Shown: positions 45,968 to 63,835, counted from the stretch's first letter. The stretch: 64,000 nucleotides of DNA from Dioscorea cayenensis subsp. rotundata (GCF_009730915.1 NC_052473.1:16078100-16142099), one strand, 5' to 3'. Translations and numbers: made by a program. Notes: a model not told the origin generated them from the letters alone.

Positions 45968-47170
45968 GAGGTGGTGCAAAGACCTGGATTTGTTGTCCAG
46001 TTCAGGCGGCGTGTAGAACCCCGATTGGATATATATCGAAAACTCGGAGTCACCACACGGATTTTCAATGGGTCAACGTCAAGGGCATGAAGACCTTGAC
46101 GGCTCTGAACTTAGTTGTGGCCACTGCTAGAGTTTAGAGAGGTTTTTAGACCACTACTTGATGATTAACATGTTGATTTCATACTTTAAGAAGCTTGTTG
46201 TTTTCATGCAAATACACTCTTGAGATGTGATCTCTTATTCGGAATCGAATCCGTTTTTATTTTAAACAAGTGTTCCATAGATTCCGCTGCAATTGAATCT
46301 GGTGCAAAGTCAGTAGTACTAGGGCCTTCGAGTGGGAATTTCCTTCTATAAGCAAGTGTAGCGAAGTTGGGGCTTAAGTAAGGCAGATCCTTATTCTTGG
46401 GAAGTAACTTCCGGATTAACCGATTAAGGATAAGGAGTTCCAGTCGAAAGATAAATGAGTTAGTTCAGGCTCAGGGGGGCGTGAAATAAAATAGATAAGA
46501 AAGGCGATTCCTGATCTGAAGAGTTGAGTTGCTATGGTGGAATCTGTTGAATTTTTGAAGGTGGCCTTATACCTTTTGGGTTATTAAAACTCATTTTATG
46601 CAAATCCTTGAATTTTAAATTGTTGATACTCTCATTTGAGGAAAAATTATTATGGTATGCTATCTACGGTTTCCTTATACATATGTATATGCCGTTATTA
46701 GGTTACTCATCCTCTCTCTCCCTTCCATGCTTTAGCGACTAGTAGTATGGCAGTGAGACGAAGTGCTAGGCATCATCTTTCTTTCTTTGCTAATTTCTAG
46801 TATTGTGTATGTTTTTCTTTGAGCATGAATATGTTGTATTAGAACATGGATCCATTAATGTGCTTGAAACTCCTTATGCATGATTTGGTTGTTGTCTGTT
46901 CTTCTTGGAAAACTTTGTATACTTGTGAGTTGTGACTAATATATTTCTTAAACTCTCTATTATCATGTTTTGGTTTATTGCTTCCTATGTGCTAATGTTG
47001 TGTTCCATTCATTGCACATTGTGTATTCTTGAAAATTCATATTTATAAATGTGGAATTCCAATGTTTTTGGTTAGCCTTGTGGTGACTCAAGTGTTGAGT
47101 GACGTGTGTATCTCTCATTGGGTTATCATGGCAGTTGTTGCATGATAGACACGCAGGTCGAGACGTGACA
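45968..47170. mobile_element. Probable LTR (Ty3/gypsy-like end), cut by gap
   Basis: The right end reads CGAGACGTGACA. Its inverse starts TGTCACGTCTCGACC, a start common to plant Ty3/gypsy LTRs. No PBS follows at 47171 (AATAACATTT), so if it is an LTR it is either minus-oriented or solo. The region has no ORF. The left end is lost in the gap and the family is not proven. Confidence 0.4.
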
Positions 47171-48250
47171 AATAACATTTTTTATATAACATTTAATTAG
47201 TTAAATAATTACCTATTAACAAGTATCAATCCCCAATTAAAATATCATAAATTTGATTAAAAATATTTATTTAAAATATTGAACCAAACCCAATTTATTC
47301 TGATCACAACAAAATACCTCCTAACACTACTTAATTAACCACTTATTTAATAAATTAGTTTATGGATGAAAATAAATAATTTTTTTTTGTTTACCATGAT
47401 TACTCGATTTTCACACTAAACACAATAATATATATATATATATATAGTACACATCATCTAGGGATGTCTCTGGATTTTTTAATCTAGGGATATTACAGTA
47501 ATAGTTGGATTTGCATTTGATGGTTACGATGATTCATGTACAATAGTAAACAGTGTACAATAGTTTAGAACAGTGCAAAGTAGTAAAAAAAAACAACACT
47601 GAAAGCCATTGAATCATTAAACATACTTAAAAAACATTATCTAAGTGCTTATTTAGATGATGTTTTCTTATATATATATATATAAATTATTGTGCATCCT
47701 AAATCAAAATTGTTGAATTTGAATTGGACGCCGATTTGCGAATGTGCGTAAATTTAAAATCTATTTATGTTCTTAGAGAGTGCAGTCTCTTTTCTATATA
47801 TTTGATGAAATGTGATAAGACATGTAAGGGATATGCACATATGTGGAGTTAATACTTCAGCACATATGCGCCATCATCTTACATGAGCTGTGATTTTTTT
47901 TAGTCTTCTCGATAAATACACAAATACTTTATATAAAAGACTCATTGTCAATATATTAAGACACAAGAATATATTCGGAATTCACACCATAAATAAATTG
48001 CTTTTCATCCTTTTCTATTAATTTGATCAAATCCATATTTATATTAAAAAACTTAAACGTGGTGCAATAGGCAAAATTCATGTAGTTTACAATTAGACTA
48101 CCATTAACTTAAGAGATTGAATAATTTAATAAAAACTAAGAGTATTATAAAAAAGCTGTTATATTTTGATATGTTTTTGGGACAAATGTTAGAAGCTGAA
48201 TGCGCACAGCACCAAATTCACATGAGAAATATATAGTAATCGAATTCTTC
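47171..48250. other. AT-rich spacer upstream of MCM5
   Basis: No gene recognised. TA microsatellites lie near 47430 and 47665. Confidence 0.5.
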
Positions 48251-48307
48251 AATGAACCCGAACCCAGATCCGAACCCGAACCCGAACCCGGATCCGACCC
48301 GTTAACC

Positions 48308-48429
48308 TTCCCGCCAAAACTCCCTTTCTTTCCCGCCAAAATCCACAGCTTCATCCCCATTTCATCTCCTCTCTGAGCTTTCTCCGCTTCTCTTCAACCT
48401 CCTTCTCGTCTTCGATCCAGAGATCCACT

Positions 48430-48464
<35 letters not shown>
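48308..48464 (+). promoter_or_regulatory. MCM5 promoter/5' leader with two E2F-type sites and a GA microsatellite
   Basis: TTCCCGCC at 48308-48315 and TTTCCCGCC at 48329-48337 match the E2F consensus TTTSSCGC and both continue into CCAAAA. MCM genes are classic E2F targets at G1/S. A pure AG dinucleotide run (about 48432-48464) ends at the start codon, probably within the 5' UTR. A GAACCC/GATCC short tandem repeat lies just upstream (48255-48300). Confidence 0.7.
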
Positions 48465-52932
<4,468 letters not shown>

Positions 52933-52949
52933 TTCAACCAACTTCTGAA

Positions 52950-55330
52950 AGACAGGTAAAAGAAATCCAAGATCTTCATAGTTAAATACATTCATTTGTT
53001 TTGGCTGTATGAGTTGCTTGGTAATGAAGTGTTTGCTGTTCTTTAGAGTTATATGTTGAAATATTAATGAGAAATTTCAGGTATATAGACCTAATTGGTG
53101 CATTTATTTGGTGTTCTGGGTATTGTTGTAACTAGATCTGTTCATGGGTCGGGTCGGGTGGGTTTATAATTATTATAATTCAAGTTTGCCCAAACTTGGT
53201 TCGGCCCAATAATGCATGTTTTAATTTTTGTCAGAATCCGGCCGAATTTGATGATTTTTAACAAAGTCTGTTCAAAGTTCAAACTTGCTCAAATAGTTTT
53301 TTAAAAATATATAAATTATAAAAAATTATTAATTTGTAAATATAATGAAATATTATTTTACAAAATAAATTAAAATTAAAATATTAAATGCATGTTTATT
53401 TAATTACAATAATTAAAATTTAAACTATTATAATCAACCGTAATAGATAATAAATGTATATTATTCAAATATATACAAAATTAATTAATAAATATATTTT
53501 ATAATTAGGGTCGGGTCATGTCATGGTTTTTTTATGTTTTTTAAAATGGGTTTTTTTTTTTTCAAGTCTTGGTCATCGGTCTTATATATTTTTCTGAAAC
53601 TTTGTAATTTTCGGCTGGGTTTTCGGGTTTAGATGGATAGCTTGGTTTTTAGATAGGTCTAGTTGTATATTGTGTCAAATCATTGGAAGCAAAATGAATA
53701 TTTAGAAAACTGCCCTTAATTTTGGTTTGATGGTTAATCATGAGTGTATATAAAGTTCTTACTATTTGATATCTCTTGCAATGAGGCAAAACTCTATTCA
53801 CGTATCAAACAATCAAATACTTATAAATTATAGTTTCACCTTGGCCAAAATGTATAATGAACTATTAGAAGTAATTTGTTTGATTATTCAAGTCATCCTT
53901 GATTCTTGTCTTGAAAACTTTCATGTTCCTTGTTATGTTTGTAGATCAATTTAATTCTTTTGTTAAATTTCTAAATCATTAAATATCTCCATATGATTCT
54001 CTTGTATTTTAGCTTCCTAATCTAGTGGTTCTACATTAATCATATGTAAGCATAAAAAAAAAAATTAAGTGAAATTTAGATGCAATTTTCAGCAATTTAT
54101 TTCTCCGTGCTGTCCTCTTTTCTCCCGTGTGAACTAGTTGAATTTGAAATTCAAGCTTGGATTAAATTTGACCTTGATAAGATATATAATATATAATAAA
54201 AATATATGTAATTATCATATGCATTAGTATTGTATCTTCAACACTAAAAGATTAAATATTCATTAATTGTAAGAATTGAAGTAATATTTTTGGTTTTGGC
54301 ACAATCTTGCATATTTAGAATTTTAGCATTTGTTTCCCAATGTTTAAGTTTTGTTTTAACTCGATACATGAGTTTAAACTAACTATTTCACTACATTTAG
54401 CCCACATAAAAATTAACTCATTTGATTTCAAATCTAATTTATCAAAATATTTATTAAAGAAAAAAAATGTGTGTGAATGATTTTTTTGATATATTGCTAT
54501 CGAATTTTTTCTGTTTTGTGTTCTGTTAAAGAGGTGGGTTCAAACGTAAAATGAAAGCCCAAGTAGATTAATGCATTAAATTTGTAAATAATAATGAATA
54601 AAAATAATATGTGGACACCTTGCGCTGGTCATTTTGGGTGAAAAGAACAGATTAATTTTTTTAATTATTTCTCTTATGAAATCTAACATATATATATATA
54701 TATAATGCTATTATTTACTTGAAAGATTGGGATTCTTTATAGTCACAAGAAGATAATATTCAAAGTTCTCTAAACTTAGAATTCTCCATTTAAATACTTA
54801 TCTGTCACTGATGTGTCATAAACTATATATAAGATAGCTTTCCACAAAGATCAAACCAAAAGCAAAGAATAAATAATAAAAGAGAATAAACAATCAAAAG
54901 AGGAAGTGGAGCTTTAGACTTTCACAAGCTCATCATCCAAACTCAAATTCTCTACCTAAACTTCCAAAAGCTAACGTTGAAGTTTGAACTCACAAATCAT
55001 ATTTATAAATTTTTTTTACTATTACTATTATTATTATTATTTTTTAATGTGATTAGGTTAATCCATAAGTTACTTATAGAATACAAAGAGTCATTGTCAT
55101 AGCCTTGATAGCCGCCTATAGGGGTTGAAAGTCTAGATTCTAAATTTTTCGTATTTTTATATTATTTGCTATTTAGAAATTTCATTAGTTACCATTGATT
55201 TTAGTATATTGATAGTTGAGTTTTTAACTTTTTATAGAGTATATAGCATTTATGTTTTTTAGTTTTTATAGAGTGCGAACGTAAATATGTTGAGATATTA
55301 ATTTTATGATATAATTATTCTATAAAATTA

Positions 55331-55376
<46 letters not shown>

Positions 55377-58250
55377 GTTTTAGGGACACTAACCTCCAAA
55401 TTTTAAGACTCAAAATATAACTATTTTATTTTATTTGAAAAATATGGTGACTACTACTTGCATCAAAATGATTATTTTATTATTTAAAAATTAATAACTA
55501 CTTTTTATATATATTTTTTTGTAAAATGTTTAAAATTAAATTTTAAATTATTCATGAGATTTTAAGGAAGTGCATTTCCCACCCTTCCCTTGAAAAATAA
55601 TTACCCATGGCCAAGGATTTTGACCCAAAAAAAAAAATCATATATCTGTTAATCCATGATAATTAAATTATTTTTTTCTAGCTTGAGCTCATTTTTTTGA
55701 AACCATGGAGGGTTTTTAAAAACCGGGGTTCGTCCAAGATTTAAGTAAATTCATGCCTAGTTTCACATAAGTCTTTTGGCCGAGCTTGCGGAGACAAATA
55801 AAATTTAAAATAAATATACATAATAAAATAAAAATAATAATTTTAATTTTTGGAAAAGTGAAGTGATTTTTTTTCCTAAAAGCCTAGAGATTTATTAGGT
55901 ATCTAATTAGAAAACAGTAAAGTTCTAGAAATTCATTTAATACTTGTGAGTGATCTTTTAGCCCTTTTGCCAAGCACACATCAACTCTTTTTGCAATCAA
56001 ACACATCCAACATGTGGGATAATATGATATCTTATCTCTTCAATGTGTTGAACCAATTTCATTTAAGGGGCATATGATATAATATAGACATGTAATGAAA
56101 AATATCTAGGAACATGAGGAACATGAGACACTTTAAAAGAAAAATAAAAAAATTTAGTAAAAATAGAATATGTTTAAGCTAGCTGAGTTGGCAATATGAT
56201 CTTATCCAAAATAAAAATATCTTCTTTTTCATTTCTTTTGCAGGGCACTTCACACCAACTTAAATTGGTTGTGTTTAGTCAATTTATGTTGGTTGGCTAA
56301 AGTTGGCATATCAAAATCATTTGAGCTGTCAACCTTTACATTAGGATCATGTATGCTAAATTGCTAATCTTCCCCTCTTTTAAATTATATAAAAAAATAA
56401 CACAATCTAATTAGTAATAAAAAAAAAAAAATACAAACAAAAATAAGAAATGATAAAAGGGTGGGCTAATTTTTGGGGGGTTTTCTTTCTTACATACCAT
56501 TTAAGAAAAATTGAGAAATCATTTATATATCCTTCTAAACAAATGGTATTTACTTGTATCTACAAAGAATTTCTATTTGCTTATATACATAATTAATTAA
56601 AAGTCTACTAAAATATTTTATAAAAAAAGTTTAAAAGCTATTTTATTACTGTGCAACTTATTTTTTAATGTTGATTCAATGGAAACAGTTAGGAAAAACA
56701 TTCGTAATACTTTCTATGAACATTCTCAATCGGTCTCTATATAAAAATATATTTTTGATGAAGTGGATAAGTCTTACAATTTATATTATTCACCACATAT
56801 GAGATGAGATTTGAACACTCGACTTTTAATGCAAATTTAGAAAAATAATCCAATGGACTCTGTTCCGTGGTAACTATCACAGAACCAAGAGGTAGCTCAT
56901 TTTTAATCATGGGTTTGTAAGTTTTATTTTTTATTTATTATATGATATAAAGATAGATTTGTAATTATTTTAAAAAAATTGCTACCTTTTGGGGATCTCT
57001 TCTTGTTTTGGTATATACCCACGCTTGGGTATGCATCAACTTATTTGGGGATGGCATGGATGCCCCCAAACCCCTGCATATGGTGGTTTCTCTTAAAATT
57101 GGTGGGTTTACACAATCTTGATAGGTGAAGTTATTATGTTACCCCTAACAAATTTAAAAATTTATTGTTTAAATTTTTATATGCATTAATAAATCCCTAA
57201 TTCATCAAAGAGGAAAGACCGCAACAGTTCGCATCCTTTTTTATTTGTCATCATTGCCATTTCCCTAAATGCATAGTCGTATCTCCACGGGATCTACAGT
57301 ATGGTCTCCTCCCATTTTTTTGTTTTTTTAAAATCTAATCTTATTGTTTTGCTTGAATATGCAATTTGTGATTTATGTTTTGCTATTGTGTCGAAGAAGA
57401 TTTTCTTTTGATATTATTTTTTTTCTTTTCATAAATAAAAATGAATTGATAAGCATATTTTAATATTTTCACTTGATCTTACCATATTAACATTATCTTT
57501 TTTATTTTCGTAAATAAAAATTTAGAACATATTAATATTATTAGGCATAATATATTGGCATCCACTTATTCGATTTAATATTAATTTAATTGTAAATTAT
57601 TATCTTTTAACTATCTTATCATGTTATTAGTAAAATATTTCAATCCAATAATAATGATGTAAATTTAAAATTAACAAACTTATTTAAAATCAAATAAATT
57701 AATTTCATAATACCTTACTATCTAAATACTAAATTATGTTAGAATTATAATCAGTCACTTGTACTAAACTATGTTTGGTGTGCAAAACAGATGGTTAGTT
57801 CCTCTATTAAATTATACAAGTTTTAATATCCAAAAATGATGATTATTATGTTAGATTGTGTAACTTATGATAATGCTTGCTTGATACATGCAATGCTGAA
57901 TTATTTTGATGTTTCTTTATAGTTAGATGATTGAAATAGATTTAAATGTTGGCTATCACCGCCGAATTTTTTTAAATACAAAATTTGATTACTTTTTTAA
58001 AAATTTAATAATAATTATCTAAAAAATAAATATTGCAAATGGATATGTATAATGAATTTTAAAATTTATCTGTCCTTAATTTGTTAATTATTTTTTATAT
58101 AAAAATAATTAAAATTTAATTATAAATATACCAAATAATTAATTTTTGAAATAAATAATAATTATTGTTATTTTCAAAATTTTATCCAATCTAAACTCCA
58201 TAAATAATTTTTATATAAAATGATTAAAGTGTATATTTTAAAATAAAATA
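52950..58250. other. AT-rich intergenic region
   Basis: No gene recognised. It contains GGGTCGGGTCGGGT-type sequence at about 53140-53160, (AAT)n at about 55333-55373, several TA runs and long A/T tracts. Confidence 0.5.
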
Positions 58251-58390
58251 TTCAACAAAGATTAAAAAGGTAATTTTATTATATTTTTTTCTCTTAACTT
58301 TTTTTTTTTGTTATTTCCCTTCGTATTTCTTCCAACCAAACATTACTTTAGTTCTCATCTCCAATTTTACATTCCTACCCCCATCTCTAT

Positions 58391-58533
58391 CCCCATCACT
58401 TTATTCCCATTTCTATCCCGAAAACCAAACGTGCTATTAATGTTGCTGTACCGACCTGAAATCCCCATCACCTTATTTCCATCTCTATCCCGAAAATCAA
58501 ATGTGGCATTAGTGTTTTCTGTACCGACCTGAA
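58391..58533. repeat. 71-bp tandem duplication, two copies
   Basis: The unit starts CCCCATCAC at 58391 and at 58462. Each copy contains TCTATCCCGAAAA, then CAAACGTG or CAAATGTG, and ends CTGTACCGACCTGAAA. It lies at the end of a pyrimidine-rich stretch that resembles MITE arms. Confidence 0.7.
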
Positions 58534-59476
58534 AATAAATAAATAAAATTTGAAAAATAAATAAAAATAAAATAAAATAAAAAGGAAAAGAAACGTTCTA
58601 AATGGTCCCAATGGTGACTGAGTCAGAATGGGATGAGTTCCTTTCAGAACGGGAAGACCAAGCCTGACGTCGCTTGCAGGCCGTCAACGGTCAACCAATG
58701 GGATCCAAGGATTTATGCGGGTCCCACACACCAATATGGGCCCAATGGGCTTTTTCTCCACTTTCTCTTGTTAAGCCCGCCCCATCAAGGATCCAAGTCC
58801 AACCAAAGGAATTTGATCTGAATCACTGATCCCGAGGCATCCTCCATAGCTGATCTGATGATACCCACCCACGCCTACCCAAGTTCTCAGCAGAGTTCAC
58901 AGATCTTTTTCCTTTTCTTGAAACCAATAATAAATAAATAAATATTGAAAATTTATGCAAACTATGTCAGCTATAAATTGGGAATTTTTTAATTTATTCT
59001 ATATTTTAATTAATTAATTAATCATCCAAACTTTTCTAAATGCACAACAAAATATGAGCACCATAAATTTTTGAAAATTTAATTTTAATGATTAAAATTA
59101 TTACTTATATACCCTAAAATAATAATTTCACTTATCAATTAAAAAAATAATTAGCCCAACAACCATGCCCAAAATTAGTTCAAACACCCACAAACAAACC
59201 ACTTCCCTTAAAAAGTCCAACCAACCAAATCCACCATCCCTTCAAAAATAATTATTAAAAAAAAAAACCTTTTTTCCTTTTCCTTTTTTCAATAATTAAT
59301 CAATATATGCATCTAAATAATACATGGCATATATATATATATATATAAACTAAAATTCACTTCCAAAAAATAATTACACATATAAATATAAATATAAATA
59401 AAACAAAATTAAGTGTGTGTCAGTACTAATCTCCCCCAAAAAAAAATTGCAAAAAAGTACCTAAAAAAAATAAAAA

Positions 59477-60505
59477 TTAACACTTGCGAGCATAAACCAA
59501 TAGAGAAAAGCCATGCACGCCGGTCAACTGAGCCTCCTCGGCGCTGGCCCAGTCCATCACCGCCGACGACCCACTCGCCGACGACGATGAAGACGACGAC
59601 GACGATGAACTCGTCGTCAACAAGCTCTTCATCTTCTTCTTCTTACTTTTACTACTACCACTCTTCCCATTCTCTAAACCATCACTCCAACACAACCCCT
59701 TCCCAAAATGCCCCTCCTTGTCCCATAATACCCCTGATAATTCTTCCTTCCCGGAATACCCATCCTTATCGGATCCACCCTCGAAGCGGATCAAGAACAC
59801 GGCCCGACCCGTTTCGTCGGTTTCGGATCCGGATTCGAAGAACCAGCGATGAAGGTCCCATGAGACCCGGATCCGATAACCGTCGTCGAGATCCACACGC
59901 TCGCTTCCCCTGAACTTCCAACGGATCTTTCGCACGTGTAGAAGCTTCTCGCCGTCGAGCTCGAAGCTCAAGCCCTTGTCTTTGCCGCTGCCGGCGAGGG
60001 AGATGGAGATCTCGTGCTCTTTTGAGGCGAAGTGGGCTGTGGTGGAGTAGCAAGGCTTGGTGTCGCCGACGATGGCGAGGTCGCGGCGGGAGATCAGCGG
60101 TGGAGGGTGGTGGATGTCGCCGAGGATGAGGAGTGGGTGGGAATCGAGGGAGATTGAGAGGGAGAACGACGAGGAGGGTTCGGGGCCGCCGGAAGAGGGG
60201 AAACGGGCGCGGGAGAGGTCCCAGGAGAGGAGGAGGAGATGGCCAGGATGTGGGCTGGAAAGAGAGATGCGGCGGCGCCCGCGACGGCGCCAGAGAAGCC
60301 ATGGACGGACTCGGACGGTGAAGGGGTCAGTGGATTCGTGGAGATAGAGATCGATTCGGAGGGAGAGACCGAGGAGAGTGCGTGACCAGGAGAGAGCGGC
60401 GAGGCCGAGAGGAGTGTCGTAGATGGAGGTGGTGTTGATCGGGCCTGCGGCGGTGGTTTCCGGCGGTGCGCCGCCGAGGAAGCAGGAAGGGAGTGCGTCG
60501 GGCAT
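59477..60505 (-). CDS. DUF868 family protein (single exon, 342 aa)
   Basis: This is a plant-specific family of unknown biochemical function. Domain features, N to C: SCFLGGAPPETT, TTSIYDTPLGLAALSWSRTL, LRIDLYLH, RVRPWLLWRRRGRRRI, WDLSRARFPSSGGPEPSSSF, LLILGDI, the HEISISL strand, GEKLLHVRKIRWKFRGSE, DDGYRIRVSWDLHRWFF and AVFLIRFE. This order and the RWKFRG...VSWDLH core are diagnostic. A Lys/Ser-rich stretch (SGSSKSKKKKMKS) and a serine run precede the C-terminus GFSLLVYARKC. GC-rich third positions contrast with the AT-rich surroundings. Intact with one exon. The ATG at 60505 sits just after a telo-box. An opposite-strand frame (59413-59913) is a shadow. Confidence 0.9.
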   Translation of the reverse strand: MPDALPSCFLGGAPPETTAAGPINTTSIYDTPLGLAALSWSRTLLGLSLRIDLYLHESTDPFTVRVRPWLLWRRRGRRRISLSSPHPGHLLLLSWDLSRARFPSSGGPEPSSSFSLSISLDSHPLLILGDIHHPPPLISRRDLAIVGDTKPCYSTTAHFASKEHEISISLAGSGKDKGLSFELDGEKLLHVRKIRWKFRGSERVDLDDGYRIRVSWDLHRWFFESGSETDETGRAVFLIRFEGGSDKDGYSGKEELSGVLWDKEGHFGKGLCWSDGLENGKSGSSKSKKKKMKSLLTTSSSSSSSSSSSASGSSAVMDWASAEEAQLTGVHGFSLLVYARKC

Positions 60506-60513
60506 CGGAGAAC

Positions 60514-60533
60514 TAGGGTTAGGGTTAGGGTTT
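60514..60533 (-). promoter_or_regulatory. Telo-box (AAACCCTAACCC) next to the DUF868 start codon
   Basis: On the minus strand, AAACCCTAACCCTAACCCTA runs from 60533 to 60514, eight bases before the ATG at 60505. Telo-boxes occur in the 5' regions of many plant ribosomal and growth genes and can bind TRB/Myb factors. Position next to the ATG suggests it is in the 5' UTR. Confidence 0.8.
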
Positions 60534-60619
60534 GGAGAGCGAGAAGAAGACGGAGGAGGTGAGTAACGAGATCTCTTGGCTTTCTCTTTGTTGTTTCTTT
60601 CTATTGCTTTGCTTATTAT

Positions 60620-61900
60620 TATAAATGAGAGAAATAGATGGGTAGTGAGGCTGGGGTAAGCTCACCGGGTGGTGCTTTTAGTGTTGAGGAATTATAGATT
60701 TAATTGTTATTTTTAATAGTCTTTAGATTGTTTTTAATTAATCATTTTAATTAATTGGATGTGGATTAGAGGAAAAGTTAATTTACTTTTCAATCATTAA
60801 AATTTTTTTAGAGGAATATTTTTCAATGGGTATCACTAGCAATGGTCATTTAGTACCGGTTTTTTTTTATTTATTAGCATTGAGTTTTTTTTCGTAGCTG
60901 TTTATATTATTGTGAAGAAGCGGTTCAAATTTTAACTCACGTAATGTGAGAATATATGTGAGTTGAAATATTCACTTTTTGTCTATATGCATATTTTGAT
61001 TTAGTTTGTCTATTTTTTTTTTTTTAAATTAGTATCGATTGAATTAGCCTAGTAAATTATTAAATAGTTTTGATTTAAATTGAATTAGTTTTTGCTAATT
61101 AAATTGAATTGGTAATTGTTGATTAAGAAATTGTTGGGTTCATTGCTGATTAGGAAGAGAAAGAGGAAAAATTTGCACATGGGATTAATTGCATTTAATT
61201 AAGAAGATTAATTATTAATCAAAGGTCTTAGAATGGTACAAAGAGGAGAAGATTTCCTTTCATTGATAACTCAGTCGAATTGTTTGAAAGGTCAACCCCT
61301 TTGTAAAGTTAGATCGCTCAAGACTTGGAACCAAATTGATCTTTTCTCAATTTTAAGTTGGCATATTTGACCCATTTTGCTCTTTGGAAAAACACAGGCC
61401 ATTTCCATGTTAATTAACACATTAATTAATTAATAATAATAATTATTATTATTATTTGTTGTTGTTGTATAGAATATTTAGACAAATATAAATGAATTTA
61501 TACCACACCTACAATAGGAAAATTGGTGTTCATTTCTCTCACTAATAAGAAATCAGGGTTGGAATTTGTTATATATATATATATATAGATAGATTTACTG
61601 TAAAATCTTCAAAATATATGTATATTTTTAGGGCAAAAAAAAATATTTTATAAAAGTTATTTATTTATTGATAAATAAATATTTATTAATTTATGAGGTT
61701 TTTATATTTTATATAAATAGGTAGGAGTAACAAATAAAAAAAAATATTAGATGCTAATAATTTTATTAATGCGGCTTGAAACATATGTGAAGACAACAGG
61801 TATTGCAAATTGTTTTGCACATTACAAAATATATGATCATAAGAACAAATGGTTTTTGAGCAAGTTGGTGAAGAGGTAGGCATTCATAGACTAAAAAAAA
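60620..61900. other. AT-rich spacer upstream of the DUF868 gene
   Basis: No gene recognised. It contains a TA microsatellite near 61570-61590. Confidence 0.5.
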
Positions 61901-61924
61901 AAATATTTGTACTTTACGATATAA

Positions 61925-62330
61925 ACATGTGATAGATATCGAGTAGTTTTGAACTATCATTATGAAAATTATACTGTGAAGGAATTAGCTGAAGATGAAG
62001 AGATTATTCAAGAGTTAATGGATGAGCCAATTGATGATGATCAAGATCCAAATGATAGTTGTGTTTAACCAAATGTTTCTCTGAATGAGACTTTTCTAGC
62101 AATAAAAACTTTAAGCATGCAATAGATGTCGAGGAGCTTTTGAACTATCCTAGTGAAAATGATATTGTGAGGGAATTAGCTAAAGATGAAGGGGTTATTC
62201 AAAAGGTACTGGATATACTAGTCAATGGCGATCAAGATCCAGATGATAATTGTGTTTTACCAAATGTTTCATTAACGGGGCTTTTCTAGCAATAAAAACT
62301 TTAAATATGAGGAAAAATATACCAAATATG
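61925..62330 (+). pseudogene. Tandemly duplicated acidic C-terminus, probably from a pogo/CENP-B-like transposase
   Basis: Two copies of about 185 bp lie head to tail. Copy 1 (61948-62115) reads LNYHYENYTVKELAEDEEII and DDDQDPNDSCV-stop-PNVSLNETFLAIKTL. Copy 2 (about 62130-62310) reads LNYPSENDIVRELAKDEGVI and NGDQDPDDNCVLPNVSL. Both carry stops. Acidic tails of this style occur at the C-terminus of plant Tigger/pogo-type DDE proteins. That link is from memory and moderate at best. No DDE core is present. Confidence 0.45.
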
Positions 62331-62758
62331 GTATGTAGTTTGGAAAAAAAAAAAAAGATGAAATTGAATTTAGTTTTCAAACAAAGAAGAAAACAATGAC
62401 TTTAGATGCATATTTTATAAAGAATAAAATTTAAAAATAGTAGTCCTAAAAAAACTTCAATGTTATAAATTTTGTATAGTTTTTTCTATATGTTTAATGA
62501 ATTATTAATTTATATATTTCTTGAGCCAAAGAGTTTAAAAAAAATATTATTTTATGTATTTAACGAAATTAGTAATTTAGCACATTAATTAGCTCAAGTT
62601 AGGATCGGCAAACAAAATCATTTAATTAAAGTCATTAATATATCAAATATTCATTTATTGAGTTTTTCATATTTTGAAAATGTCTTAGAAGTATAAATAA
62701 TTTTAAACAACTTAGTTAGAATTAGTCTTGTCTTATTATTAGATTATATTATTGAGAT

Positions 62759-62759
<1 letters not shown>

Positions 62760-62820
<61 letters not shown>
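62760..62820. repeat. (AAT)n microsatellite
   Basis: About twenty consecutive AAT units. A similar run is at about 55333-55373. Confidence 0.95.
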
Positions 62821-62824
<4 letters not shown>

Positions 62825-63551
62825 GAGTTAAATACCTATAATTGACTCTCAAAAGTTTTCAAGGGCTACAACACTAGGGTCCCTTCATTGGTTAATTGTT
62901 TATTACTATTTATGTGGACATATAACCTAAAGTTATAAACATGTGCAAGTCTTAAGTGAATATTAAACTTTTTATGTAAATCTTATAATTTTATATAAGA
63001 TGTAAAACCAAAATATACACTGAAGATGGTTTAAGAAAATACTAAAATTATTCTCTTAGTTGACTTTTAAATTTTTAATTCTTTAGTTATATAATCTAAT
63101 GTTTAGAAGACAACTTCAAATTACTCTACATGGTGCTTATGTTGCAACATAAACTTCATGTAACTTCCATTGAGTTCCTCAATTTTGTTTGTGTAAACTC
63201 AATATTAGTTTATATATATATATATATATATATAAAAGTTCTTAAACTATTATTTTATTAGAAAATAAGATAAATATAAAATTGATTCATGTGACTCAGA
63301 TGGAGAACGGTGTAGCATAAGTAAATTTATTAACTACTAAAAACGTATGAGCAACTCCCAGAAAATAATTATTAGAAGTGGACCATTTACCTGAAATGAC
63401 ACTTGAAATAAAAAAGATTAATCGCTTTGATCAAGTCGACTTATGGGGATCAATTCATAAAAAACAATAATGAGGGGATGTTGGAAGTTGAGACTATTTA
63501 ATTATTAGTGTGAACTCAATATCTATTAATAAAATAAATAGTGGAACATAT

Positions 63552-63835
63552 GAGAAAAGAAAAGAGATTCTGCGAACGTCCGAATGTCCGTAAACATCCG
63601 CAGTTGATAATAGTTTGATAATGAGTGTGTTTTTGTTTTTAGGTTTTATACTTTAGGCGTTAGTAGGAATAGAGATTAAAATTCTATGCATCTTATGCAT
63701 CTTTTTTTTTATTTTACACTACTTATAAGCAAAGTAATCACTGTTTACTCATATTAGTAAACCGTCGGATTGAAATCCAACCGTCCGAATCAATGTTCAT
63801 AAATTCAAAATCTACTAATGTTCTTAAAGTACTCA
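63552..63835. mobile_element. Decayed relative of the 41.9-kb foldback element
   Basis: The left end GAGAAAAGAAAAGAGATTCT with following ACGTCCG...GTCCG text, and the internal hairpin CCGTCGGATTGAAATCCAAC at about 63763, resemble the arm and base hairpin of the element at 41881-42479. The right arm is not clear. Confidence 0.4.

Noticed and set aside
44688..46068. Long ORFs across 44968-45967
   Set aside because: Same cause: a 1000-N gap.
57772..58440. A MITE between GTTTGGTGTG and CCAAACGTGC
   Set aside because: Only about seven bases of the ends pair and no target duplication is visible.
59413..59913. A plus-strand 166-codon gene rich in Ser, Pro and Thr
   Set aside because: It is the antisense shadow of the DUF868 gene's GC-rich coding sequence.
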